Assembly: GCA_027922465.2 (NCBI GenBank)
Contig: BQMF02000830.1
Coordinates: 1-64,000 of the forward strand
DNA: 64,000 nucleotides
Source of the DNA: Turritopsis dohrnii
Lineage: Eukaryota > Cnidaria > Hydrozoa > Anthoathecata > Oceaniidae
Reading direction: 5' to 3'
Below the pieces are notes generated by a model. That model saw nothing but the letters and a program-made list of their open reading frames with translations, was not told the origin of the DNA and searched no databases. The translations under genes and the position numbers were made by a program. Of the stretch, positions 27,901 to 36,795 are shown one piece after another; the first letter of the stretch is position 1, and the number at the start of each line of letters is the position of its first letter.

Positions 27901-30900
27901 GACTAATAGAAACCTTACGCATTTTTTAAATCGATGTAAGCATACCGTTTTTGTAGTCGTTCATATCTGATTTGAAGCATCAAAAACTGCTTATTTATCA
28001 CGAATAACTACTAAGAGTATTAGTTTCACGTAGATTATCAGTTTGGATCATAAATGTTCTTGATTCTTTTAAGTTTGACAGCCGTATAACCTCTTCTATA
28101 TCCATATATTCAACCAAGAAATTTTCTCAGATTTACGCGTGCTTCTTCGCTTCCATTTTTAAAACAACTACGGAAAACGTAAGAACGTTGCATAAGACTC
28201 ACATGAAACAACATTCTACCGTGGCATCTGCGATTTAGCCATATGTTAATTATTCCTTTCACTACAGCTTATATTTTACACTTTTAGAGACTTTTCAAGC
28301 AAAGTACTTGTATACAATGAATATAGTGTGAGTTTAGACTGTTAAATCATAAAAAGAATGTAAGTTGGGAACATTAATGATTTGAGTGGCTATTTCCCAT
28401 CGACAAAAATTGGTCTAGGTTTGGACAGTGAAAAAAAAAAACAAGATGCCCTACCGGGCAGAAGTATTCCTGCAGATGACTGGAAGACTTTCTAGAAAGA
28501 TTTCAGAAAGAACTGGTATTAGTTTACGCTTTAAAACCATATGCATAATGCAGAATGATGTTGCGGTATTTTACATTTTACCTTTTAACAACGATAACAA
28601 TTAAACTTTGTTGTCTCATATAAAACTTCAGTCTTGCTTCAATTTAAAGATTTTTTGAAAAAGATTTTAATTCAAAGTTGTATTCCCTAAAGAATCTTCA
28701 AGAAGTAATTACGGTAGTAGCGATAGCAAATACCGTATTAAAACACCCGCGGACTCCTACTCCTACTACTCCTCCTCCTACACCGGCCGAAATGGCAATT
28801 AGTCTGTGATTTAGAGTCTGCGAGACTCTACTAATAACGCAATGTAAGTTTTAATGAAGGAACGCAGCCTTTGAATTTTGGAAGCTTTTCTGTAACAAAC
28901 ATTTAAAAGTAGATTGCGTTTTGTTTCAAAAGTACATAATCTGATATTTTGTAGCTTAATCCATGAAAGAATGAATTCTTATCAAATAGCCCTACATAAA
29001 AATGGGACTTTTAGTTCATTACGCTAACTGAAAATACTTGATATTTTGCTTTTCTTGACGGTAAAGCTTATCAGTTCAAAATTTCATATTACCTCAGTTG
29101 TTAGCTAACTATACACTATATGTTTCTGTATTAAGGCTTTCAAAGATCTAGTTCGAAAAGGCAGTTATTTGTTTGAATTCATTTTTGGTTTCATGAAATT
29201 ATAATTAAGAACATATTTTTTTTTTCGAAACGCGTGTTTTTTTTCTACACATAGTCTTACAAAAAATTTTCTTATAAAAAAATCATATACAGCTCATATC
29301 ACGCCTGTATAATTCTTTTGTCTTTAATAAGTTAATTTCTGGTGGTTTATGATTAGACCCTTTTTACACTAACTAATAATTTTAACAAATTTATCGTTTA
29401 TGCCTGTTTTCCACCAGTGAAATATAAAAAAACACAAGCCTCAAAGAACTTTGTAGTAACTTTTCATAACTTTAAGTAAAATTGCTGCCACCGTTTTGCG
29501 CCATCTGGCTCTTGTTAAGTAATAAAAAGTTTTTCGCGTCAAGAAAAGTCTGTGCTTAAACTTCGAATTCATTTAATTACATTCCCGAGAGCATCATAAA
29601 AGTTAAGAGACTTTGAAAAATTTTGCCGGAGATCAAGCTTAAAAAGGAACACCGTCAGTTTAAAAATCTATTAGAGAACACTCTTCCGTGGACGTTTCAA
29701 AATACTCCTTTTAAAACTATACAGTATGAAAATCTTTATGTTGTTTGTACCTGAACTTCATAATAAAAACTTTTACTTGGCCTTGCGAAATAATAAAAAT
29801 ATCTGTGTTTCCTTTTTATCGTCAGCTTGATAGTATACAAATTTTAGAATCATACAATATTTTAAATTCGACTAGTCAATAAAAAAGTGGTCATCCATTG
29901 ATTAATAAAATGCGTATAAGCTGATGAGGAAGATGAGCTGTGCTTCAAGATTCCAGAGCTTTATAAAAACAGGATAGCTTATCTAGGAACATGAAATAGA
30001 AAGTTGTATTATATTTAGAAAAAGACTAATAGAAACCTTACGCATTTTTTTTAAATCGATGTAAGCATACCGTTTTTGTAGTCGTTCATATCTGATTTGA
30101 AGCATCAAAAACTGCTTATTTATCACGAATAACTACTAAGAGTATTAGTTTCACGTAGATTATCAGTTTGGATCATAAATGTTCTTGATTCTTTTAAGTT
30201 TGACAGCCGTATAACCTCTTCTATATCCATATATTCAACCAAGAAATTTTCTCAGATTTACGCGTGCTTCTTCGCTTCCATTTTTAAAACAACTACGGAA
30301 AACGTAAGAACGTTGCATAAGACTCACATCAAACAACATTTCTACCTTGGCATCTGCGATTTAGCCATATGTTAATTATTCCTTTCACTAGAGCTGATAT
30401 TTTACACTTTTAGAGTCTTTTCAAGCAAAGTACTTGTATACAATGAATATAGTGTGAGTTTAGACTGTTAAATCATAAAAAGAATGTAAGTTGGGAACAT
30501 TAATGATTTGAGTGGCTATTTCCCATCGACAAAAATTGGTCTAGGTTTGGACAGTGAAAAAAAAAAAAAACAAAAAAAACACGAACGGTTTCAAAGTATT
30601 CCTTGCTTACGCAGGAATACAAAAACACGAACGGTTTCAAAGTATTCCTTGCTTACGCAGGAATACAAAAAACACGAACGGTTTCAAAGTATTCCTTGCT
30701 TACGCAGGAATACAAAAAAACAAAAAAAACACGAACGGTTTCAAAGTATTCCTTGCTTACGCAGGAATACAATAAGTTTGTACAGTGCTCAAAGACCATG
30801 ATAGGGTCTTAATTAGAAAATTTTGATGCACTGAATGGGTTAAGACAATAACACAACGATATAACAAAACCTCTGAAGATTACAGTTACACAATATCTGA

Positions 30901-33568
30901 AGATGTCCTTTCCGAAAAACATACAGAAAGGGAACTCATCTGCAAAGATTGTTTAACAATAATCTCCATATCTAGATAGATGTCATTTATTAGAATCCAA
31001 ACTTTTGTATCTTTAGTAATCTAACTGTGTCTTTTTTATCTTAGCTCTTTTTTCTTTTAGTTGTTTTAATTTTTATCCAAGTTTTTCACAATCCGACATT
31101 TGTTCCTCACTCTTTCGTTTTAAACAGTTAGCTTCTGTTATTAACAACCCAGCATCTTTATTATTCTCTGCATTTTTAACCAGCTCAATAAACGTTTTAT
31201 CTAAAGAAGTGTAACTTTTTGTTAAATGATTTAAAATGTCATGGTTACTGTTATTGATGTAAGCGTGTTTCGTTTAAGTACAACGTTAAATGTGTGTTCT
31301 GTCTATTTGCTTGTTCTATTGGTTTACATATAGTGGTACCGTTTTGTGATGTCATGTTTCAACGTGTTATGTCCAGTATGTCTTATAACCCTAATGTGTT
31401 AGGTAGTCATGCGTCAAACCTTGTACATACACCACACTGTCTTTTTTGGCTGTTATTTTTTGTTCAGTCTAGTCTTTGTGATTATGTTCTGACATGTATT
31501 CTGTATGTATTCTTTCATTGCCCAACAGAGAGAATTTCACTTTTTGGTTCAACCATGAGACAAAGTGCAATAAAAAGAACGTAGTAAACTAGTATACAAT
31601 GCTGGACAACCAGAAAAAAACTCTATAATTATTAAGTGTACAAAAATTGGTCATACGAAAATATTGTTTACAATAAAAGTCATTCCATGACTTTCCCAGA
31701 CCTAATTATAAAAAAGAATTTTTTCCCTGACATTCCCTGACTTTTCCCTTCAGTGATATGATTTTTCCTGACTTTCCAGACTGTGTGAACCCTGGTGTTA
31801 ATGTTTACATGCTGCTATCATGGTTGCTCAATCTTATTATGAGAGTTCTTTGTAAATTGACGCTGGCTTAATTTCATTACGAAGTAGCTTTCAATGTTCC
31901 TTCAAATATGGGTTATAACTCAAGCTCACAAAGAAGAGTCCACCATGTTACACAATACGGTACTTTACTTGAATCAACTTTCTGGTTATTTTTTTTGATT
32001 TACCTGAATATATAGTTTAGTGAATTGATTAACTAGTTGTAGTTCCTCGCATGATGTTGACTGCTGGAACCCTGACTTAATGGTGGTTGATAGTGTTCTA
32101 CCATTAGGCCATTAGTATAGATATGATATAAATGTATAAATATTGTAAAAAAGGATGACACAAACACATACACACACATTCTCCATCTCGGATTTCCTAT
32201 AATGCTCTCAGAGGTTTTTCTCCTTTCAACAGAAGCCAACTGGCAATGAACCTCGTAGTGGCATATAATACCAGGATTAAATCATTACGTACAGTTTATC
32301 AACCAATTTGAGACCATCAAAACGTATCAGTAAAAATCTTGTCAAATTTGTTTGGAATAGTGAACATTAGATCATGCGATGACTCATTCTTTAAAACACT
32401 TATAAGACTTTTCACCAAAAAGTTTGATGGTCTTAAACTGGCAGATAAACAAACTATTATTATTTTTCTATCTTATAAAGCCCATTTTAGTGGAGCAAAT
32501 GGTTCATCTACTCCATTTCTATGAACCACAGTACCTCTTTTATGTCTTCCCTTTGTTCCAATGCATCTTCTTCACTATAATTTGTTGCCTCAAGTGCCGT
32601 ATTAAGAGATGGGGGGCAGGTGCTTTTGATAACATAAATAGCGCTGTCCTCACTAGTAAGTGATGATTCTGAATCGCTAACTTCAGCATCAATCAAATTT
32701 GTGAAACCATTAGGTACGTAGACCATATCATCTGAAGAAGACATTTTCAAACAGAAATCTGAAAGAAAGCAAAAAATTTGAAAATACATAACAAGCCAAA
32801 ACAAGGTACATTATGTTGACATGAACTTTCTTTAATTGCACACCTGGTGAGATTGGAATCACTCATATAGATTTATTTTTTTGTGACAAAAAGTATGATA
32901 AAATTAAGTCAATAATACCAATCAAAAATATTTCAAAAATATATTTTTATCTTTTGTTCAGCTGTTTTGGACCAGAGATTTATTTTGATGAAGAAATTAT
33001 GGGGCATTTTATTCGAGCACCAAATTAGCCTTGAAAAAAACCAGTTGATAATTTGTATGATTTAATATAAGAATATTATATATATTATAACTCTAACATA
33101 AGAGAACCCTAAGCAGAAAGCCAAGCCAAGCTTAAATATATATTAAACATTAAACAAAATAAATACTTGAAATAATACTCTGAGTGGCACACTTTTTTAT
33201 ATCAGTACAATTGTACAATTTAATGAGAACACTAAGTTTGCCAAAAAATAAGATCAAAATGGGCCTGAAATTCTTGTAACATAAGAATAATTCAGGATGT
33301 TAGTTTTCTTGCAATTTTATCTCAAACTAACAATAAATTCAGTTAGTTTGTTTCTTTAACTGGTGGGTCAGATTTGTTATCTTATATAAAAAGGATGTAA
33401 AGGAGGTGTTCTAGCTAAGAGAAATCAACCATTTAGTTATCTAAATAACTACTTAACAAACACTGATCCAAACCCAGCAATCATTTTGAAATTTTGGTAG
33501 TCTCATCGAAGAAATATAATAAACCTTACCTTGTTTCTACATCAACTTTTCGTGTTGTGAAGCGTTTC
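12903..33568 (-). CDS. Unknown coiled-coil protein, at least 11 coding exons, acidic tail
   Basis: Exons inferred from splice signals and matching phase: 32535-32744 (ATG), 32004-32075 (tentative), 17984-18083, 17506-17604, 17172-17420, 16833-17018, 15496-15701, 15146-15248, 14411-14589, 13364-13589, 12903-12997 (TAG). All joins keep frame and give ~574 residues. The start MSSSDDMVYVPNG leads an acidic, Ser-rich N-terminus. Most of the rest is charged, heptad-like coiled coil (for example EKRKNEILQEHLDSF, NERKKEQQKKKEAEKRL), and the tail ends in SNDDGDDD. A non-coding first exon probably ends at 33530 (AACAAG/GTAAGG) and splices to 32759. No catalytic motif is seen and I do not recognise the family; a cytoskeletal or scaffold role would be a guess. 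The intron 18084-32003 is filled by repeat array 2. I am confident of the nine 3' exons and less sure of the two 5' ones. Confidence 0.75.
13180..13275. repeat. CA-rich minisatellite in intron
   Basis: About three imperfect repeats of CGCAGCAACACTGGAAACAC plus (CA)n, followed by ACACGAGACA repeats, within the last intron of the coiled-coil gene. Confidence 0.6.
13676..13810. repeat. GAAATTTTCGCG tandem motif cluster
   Basis: Five to six copies of GAAGAAATTTTCGCG(A/G) in irregular tandem, preceded by TACCTTAAGG. The same TACCTTAA ... AATTTTCGCGAGG combination recurs at 53762-53805. This looks like part of a dispersed repeat family and lies in the intron between 13590 and 14410. Confidence 0.6.
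18084..18892. other. Intron sequence with possible hAT-like terminus
   Basis: Non-coding part of the large intron. At 18187 it holds TAGGGTTCACACAGG and then TTTTCCCTGACC repeats. The mirror of these, ending CTGTGTGAACCCTG, occurs at ~31795, so the two may be the ends of one inserted element (see findings). Confidence 0.5.
18893..19411 (-). mobile_element. Array 2 unit 1 (family 1, 3'-truncated)
   Basis: Carries only the 5' ~520 bp of family 1. The 3' part with the hairpin is missing, and the break abuts unrelated intron sequence near 18893. Very similar to the 5' parts of units A and C, for example the CCTATTGGTAGTCGTTC variant shared with unit C. Confidence 0.8.
19423..20775 (-). mobile_element. 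Array 2 unit 2 (family 3)
   Basis: Ends match the array signature: CAAGATGCCCTTGCAGGC at the low side and GGTTTGGACAGTAAGATGA at the high side. The ~1.3-kb interior is unrelated to family 1 and only patchily like family 2 (for example the 20325-20345 AGAAAGGCTTATAAGAA and 20595-20720 segments). The 3' hairpin is degraded. No coding sequence is seen. Confidence 0.7.
20780..22048 (-). mobile_element. Array 2 unit 3 (family 2)
   Basis: Complete family-2 element, almost identical to the solitary copy at 52351-53600. The low end is CAAGATGCCCTACCGGGCAG then AGGATTTCTGC; the high end is GCAGAAATCCAA. The last two form inverted repeats placed asymmetrically, with the 3' one inside the GCCC/GGGC hairpin. 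A minisatellite-like unit (CACGGACGATCGTAAAG) precedes the high end. Short reading frames inside have no recognisable product. Confidence 0.8.
22049..24176 (-). mobile_element. Array 2 unit 4 (family 1, long form, interrupted)
   Basis: Family-1 unit with intact hairpin at its low end and an intact GGACAGTGA end. It is interrupted at 22458-23080 by a TA-flanked palindromic MITE. Confidence 0.8.
22458..23080. mobile_element. 623-bp palindromic MITE, Tc1/mariner-like
   Basis: Terminal inverted repeats of ~207 bp (22458-22665 and 22874-23080) begin CAGTGTGTTTCAAAATG and look nearly perfect by eye. TA flanks both sides, and the empty site in other units reads TTCATAGTTATATT, giving a TA duplication. 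The ~208-bp centre is non-coding. TA target and CAGTG ends fit a Tc1/mariner-mobilised MITE; no transposase is present. Confidence 0.8.
24200..24253 (-). repeat. Minisatellite, one ~46-bp copy
   Basis: One copy of the CACGAACGGTTTCAAAG ... GCAGGAATAC unit between array units 4 and 5. Confidence 0.8.
24254..25573 (-). mobile_element. Array 2 unit 5 (family 1, short form)
   Basis: Uninterrupted ~1.32-kb unit with both ends intact; colinear with unit A of array 1. Confidence 0.85.
25602..27104 (-). mobile_element. Array 2 unit 6 (family 1, long form)
   Basis: Uninterrupted ~1.5-kb unit carrying the internal duplicated block, like units B and C. At its high side it joins unit 7 through only an A tract and CAAGATG. 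Confidence 0.85.
27118..28431 (-). mobile_element. Array 2 unit 7 (family 1, short form)
   Basis: Uninterrupted ~1.31-kb unit with both ends intact. A small deletion near 27590 removes part of the AAAACTATACAG region. Confidence 0.85.
28442..30556 (-). mobile_element. Array 2 unit 8 (family 1 with nested insertion)
   Basis: Family-1 unit interrupted by the same nested element, at the same position, as unit F of array 1. Followed on its 5' side by the largest minisatellite tract. Confidence 0.85.
28712..29514 (-). mobile_element. Nested ~803-bp element in unit 8, TTA duplicated
   Basis: Inverse-orientation copy of the 8328-9071 element, slightly longer. It begins CGGTAGTAGCGATAGC, ends GCGCCATCTGGCTCTTG, and is flanked by TTA on both sides. 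The insertion point within family 1 is the same as in unit F. Confidence 0.65.
30580..30770 (-). repeat. Minisatellite, four copies of a 46-57-bp unit
   Basis: Copies start at 30580, 30626, 30673 and 30730. Each is CACGAACGGTTTCAAAGTAT and then CCTTGCTTACGCAGGAATAC, separated by variable A/C-rich linkers. Frames through it are artefacts of the repeat. Confidence 0.9.
30771..32003. other. Intron remainder with relic coding fragment
   Basis: Non-coding intron of the coiled-coil gene. It holds a relic coding fragment (31013-31240) and the GTCAGGGAAAA-type repeats ending CTGTGTGAACCCTG at ~31795. Nothing else is recognisable. Confidence 0.5.
31013..31240 (-). pseudogene. Relic coding fragment, coiled-coil type
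   Basis: One frame reads about 75 residues, including SYTSLDKTFIELVKNAENN and EANCLKRKSEEQMSDCEKLG, then an in-frame TAA (31073-31075), then KLKQLKEKRAKIKKTQ. The amino-acid texture is clearly protein-like (charged, Leu/Lys/Glu heptads) rather than random. It resembles a repetitive protein family that I associate with cnidarian transposons, though I cannot name it. It may be the remnant of a coding region from the element bounded by 18187 and 31795. Confidence 0.5.
33530..33568 (-). other. Probable non-coding first exon (3' part) of coiled-coil gene
   Basis: The minus strand reads GTAGAAACAAG/GTAAGGTTT, a strong donor. The acceptor TTTCTTTCAG at 32760 opens the ATG exon. The exon runs up to the edge of the CACTA element at 33569, so its natural 5' end probably lies beyond 43686. 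Confidence 0.45.
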
Positions 33569-33589
33569 CACTGCATGAACAGTGGATGA

Positions 33590-33790
33590 ATACGGATATT
33601 TTCAACTCCGTTGCAATTTTGAAATACAGAAATATTAGTGAAATATACGGACAGTTTTTAATACGGAAATATATTCACTGACATACGTATGTCTTTCCGT
33701 ATTTTTTGAAATACTTTCAAGGCAGCTGGAGTTGTTTTCACATTCGTCCGTATTTTTTCAACTGCAGTTTTTTCTTATACTTGGCTTAAT
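33590..33790. promoter_or_regulatory. CACTA left subterminal repeat region
   Basis: Contains several ATACGGA / TCCGTATT motifs (for example near 33592, 33651, 33659, 33706 and 33751) in both orientations within 200 bp. Probably transposase-binding sites. Confidence 0.65.
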
Positions 33791-34737
33791 TAAATCTGGA
33801 AGTACTTTCAACAAAATCTAGTGTCCATTTTTTGATTTGTTTTCGATTGTTTGTTAAAATTGAATCACGTTTTATGAAAATAATCGAATTTTTCGAAAGT
33901 CCCATTCGTTGGAGAACAACATTTCGGAGCTAGCAACTTTGTTATGTTGAATGAATTGTCGATAATGATGATGATGATTAAATGATGATCAAATGCGTCA
34001 AAATTTTCATCGAAACTGCGAGTTTCATGGATTTTGATGAAACTTTTGACGAATTTGCACCAGCCTTAATACTAGAAAATAAAGGTTGGTGTTTACAATA
34101 AGGTATTCCTATCTATCCGAATATTCCTAATGAGAAATTTCTGCCTATTTGTTGTTTTGTCGTTCAAAAGCGGAATATTGAAAAGCGCCTAGTGTGTTTT
34201 ATCTAAATAAACATTCTTTTTATCGAACTTTTAATTTCGTTTGAAATTTGGCATGATGCAACACTGCTCTCATTTACGAAACAAGAAACTTTTGACCGAA
34301 AGTAAGTAATGATCATATTCAGTAAACAAACCGATGTATCCGTTGCTTCTATATATTAGCTTTCTAGTTCGGAATGACCGTTTTTGAACAGAATGCAATG
34401 GCATGTCATAACGAGGCTATCATTATCTATATCTAAGGATGACAACTGATTTGGTCATCATATGACCGCTGACCGCGCAGACCTTTCCCGAATTTCTGTT
34501 TTTCGGTTTATCAATGTTCACTTCCTTCTCATCAACAGAATTGTTCCTGATAAAATGTTAAAAAATATGTGAACTAAAATCGTGATGTATAAGTAGAAAT
34601 AAGAAATAGTCAAAAAACAATATATTGAATATTGAACCAGCATTGAAAGTCATTTTGCAATAGATCAAGTCACAGTTAGAAATCCCTTTACATACAATGG
34701 TGCGCAAAAAATGTTTTCAGAAAATGCAAGCTTTTAA

Positions 34738-35137
34738 TTTCAAGCTCATCCACTGAAGATCAGTCTTCTGCAAAGAGCTTGCTAGCTGGCTCCATCCACA
34801 TACGCGTCAAGCCAGTCTAAACAATTTAAAACTTGCAAAAAATAATTACCTGACACCAGTTAAAATTCAAAAGAAATAAAGGAAAATGTAACTGTAACCA
34901 CTAGCTTAGAAGACTTTCTGCTAAGAAAATGAATGAATAGATAAAATATATAAAAACCACTTTTATATGTTAACATTCATATACATTATGCTATCCATTT
35001 TAGTACGGGAAGTGTTTTTGGGAAATAAGAGTTTTGGATTTCAAGCTCATCCACTGAAGATCAGTCTTCTGCAAAGAGCTTGTTAGCTGGCTCCATCCAC
35101 ATATGCGTCAAGCCAGGCTAAGCAATTCAAAACGCTC
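34738..35137. repeat. Two ~100-bp direct repeats 300 bp apart
   Basis: Segments 34738-34838 and 35038-35137 both read TTTCAAGCTCATCCACTGAA and continue GATCAGTCTTCTGCAAAGAG ... GCCAG.CTAA.CAATT.AAAAC with few differences. GAAGATCAGTCTTC can form a hairpin. They lie downstream of the kinase gene inside the CACTA element. Role unknown. Confidence 0.8.
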
Positions 35138-35226
35138 TTGGAAAATACCCCACCCAACAGCACTATGGGGAAATAGCAGCATATACATGAATTACAAAGC
35201 TAAAGGAATGTTCTTAAAGAAAATGA

Positions 35227-36400
35227 TTAATTAAAGTATTTTCGAATTTGGGACACTGTTGAAGATAGTGACGGTCTTTCATGAGGGATTTTGCACATCA
35301 ATTTGAGCGCCAACAAAGCCAACTTATCCGATTTCACACGCGATGCAATGACATCAAATAAGAATCCAACGGAATATATGTCTGTTTGTTCAGAAACGGA
35401 CGAACCTGGAACATTACGGAGCTCATAGGCCAAATGGCGATGGCATTTGTTATATTTCTTCTGCTTTTCAGATCCAGGCTTTATGTCATAGAATAGAGGG
35501 TCAGTAATCAATGTAGCTTTCCCAAAATCAATAACTTTCAGATATTTTCTGTCTCTCAACAAAATGTTTCGGTAATGTAAGTCATTATGCAACACTCCTC
35601 GATTATGCATCTCTTGGATAGCTTTACAGAGATCAATGAGAATCAAAGCCCACGAATGAATAGAAAAACTTCCATTATAAATTAATTCGTAGAGGGTTGG
35701 CGCCGTATTGCCATCAGAATTGGTTACAAGTTCCATCAGTATGTGGTTTGACTTGGTTATTCCAAAAAGATACAAAAAATTAGGATGACCTGCCATTACG
35801 AGCATAATCTTGGCCTCTGCTAAAATGTCGGTACTTGTTGAATATTTATTAAATTCTTTCACGGCAACTTTCTCTTGTATGCTTTTGATAATGCCTTTCC
35901 GCACGTGTCCAAAAACCCCAGATGCTAAAGGAGGATCATAACATTCAATATCATATGAATTGAACTCAATAACCTTATAGTTAATGGTACGTATGATAGA
36001 AGCACTTTTATTTTGGTTTTGCTTTAAGTATGACTTGATTTGGCTGGTGGCACTGATGCGCGAGTTAACACCATATGATACAACTGGTTTTTTCATATTT
36101 CTAATTGCACGCATAATAGTGGCATTTTCCTTTTGAAGTTGCATTACCGTCGTTTCATGCGAGTAAAGTAACTGAAGCTGCTTTTCCCTCAATTTTGCGT
36201 TTTTATTTTGTAGTTTCATTTTCTTTTTTCTGTTACGTTGCGTTTTTTTCTCCTGTGAGCGTTTGTGCACAGATCTAAGATAAAAAAAATACAGGAAATA
36301 ATAAAGAATTTGAATTGAATTTACTTTTGGCAAATTATTCCTACCTTTTTTTCATAAATCTAACAGGCGACTTGTTCTCTGCTCCCTGAACACTTTCCAT
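35227..36400 (-). CDS. Protein-kinase-like protein carried by the CACTA element
   Basis: Two exons, 36345-36400 (ATG, donor AAAG/GTAGG) and 35227-36274, give ~367 residues. Residues ~20-80 are strongly basic and helical (KRSQEKKTQRNRKKKMKL). A kinase fold follows: glycine loop SGVFGHV (~138), VAVKEF lysine (~158), catalytic loop LHNDLHYRNIL (Asp ~250, Asn ~255) and IDFGKA (Asp ~268). The usual HRD is HND, and there is no APE motif, so it is divergent but keeps the catalytic Lys, Asp, Asn and DFG. This suggests active ATP phosphotransfer, substrate unknown. It sits downstream of the transposase on the same strand, inside the transposon ends, so it is probably captured cargo. The HxDLHxxN pattern also recalls atypical (bacterial-like) kinases. 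Confidence 0.85.
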
Positions 36401-36795
36401 TTCAATATAATAGTTCAACTATAACCAAAAATTTATTTTAAACAATTTATACGGTTTACAAAGGCATATGTTAATTTTACAAAATGGTAAACTTGAAACC
36501 ATACATTGCATGATTTTTTTAAAAAAACAACAACAAAATACAAAACAAAAACCAAAACAGATGAGAGGGATTGATTGTTGACAATAAATTTCAAAAGCAA
36601 AGGTAAGCTGCAGTTAATTCATCTTGAGTTCTAGGACTGATTGATATGCATACCACAATAATTAATGATTGTGTAAAAACTAACCTATATGAAAATCGGT
36701 GCAAAAAATGTCTCATGTGAAAAGCAACAATACTAACTAAAGAACTTATAAAAAATTTACAAAACACTTTTTAAAACCATGCTGTTCAAGTACCG

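Larger units (their letters stand above)
18893..30770 (-). repeat. Array 2: eight Helentron-like units, opposite orientation
   Basis: Units read on the minus strand, ending (plus view) with CAAGATGCCCTACCGGGC at their low-coordinate side and GGTTTGGACAGTGA plus an A tract at their high-coordinate side. Six are family 1, one is family 2 and one is family 3. The array sits entirely in an intron of the coiled-coil gene and is inverted with respect to array 1. Together they are inverted repeats flanking the gene's 3' exons. Confidence 0.85.

Noticed and set aside
30508..30812. Overlapping open frames with repeated peptide (ERFQSIPCLRR-like) across the minisatellite
   Set aside because: They arise in all three frames only because the ~46-bp repeat lacks stops; no start context, no conservation outside the tract.
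31294..31584. 96-residue Cys/Phe-rich open frame
   Set aside because: Low-complexity hydrophobic texture typical of T-rich DNA. It lies within an intron, and no splice or start context supports it.
32508..32534. Extension of the coiled-coil gene's ATG exon to the TAG at 32508
   Set aside because: A donor (AAAGAG/GTACTG) at 32535 gives phase-compatible splicing to the next exons, and the extra nine codons add nothing recognisable.
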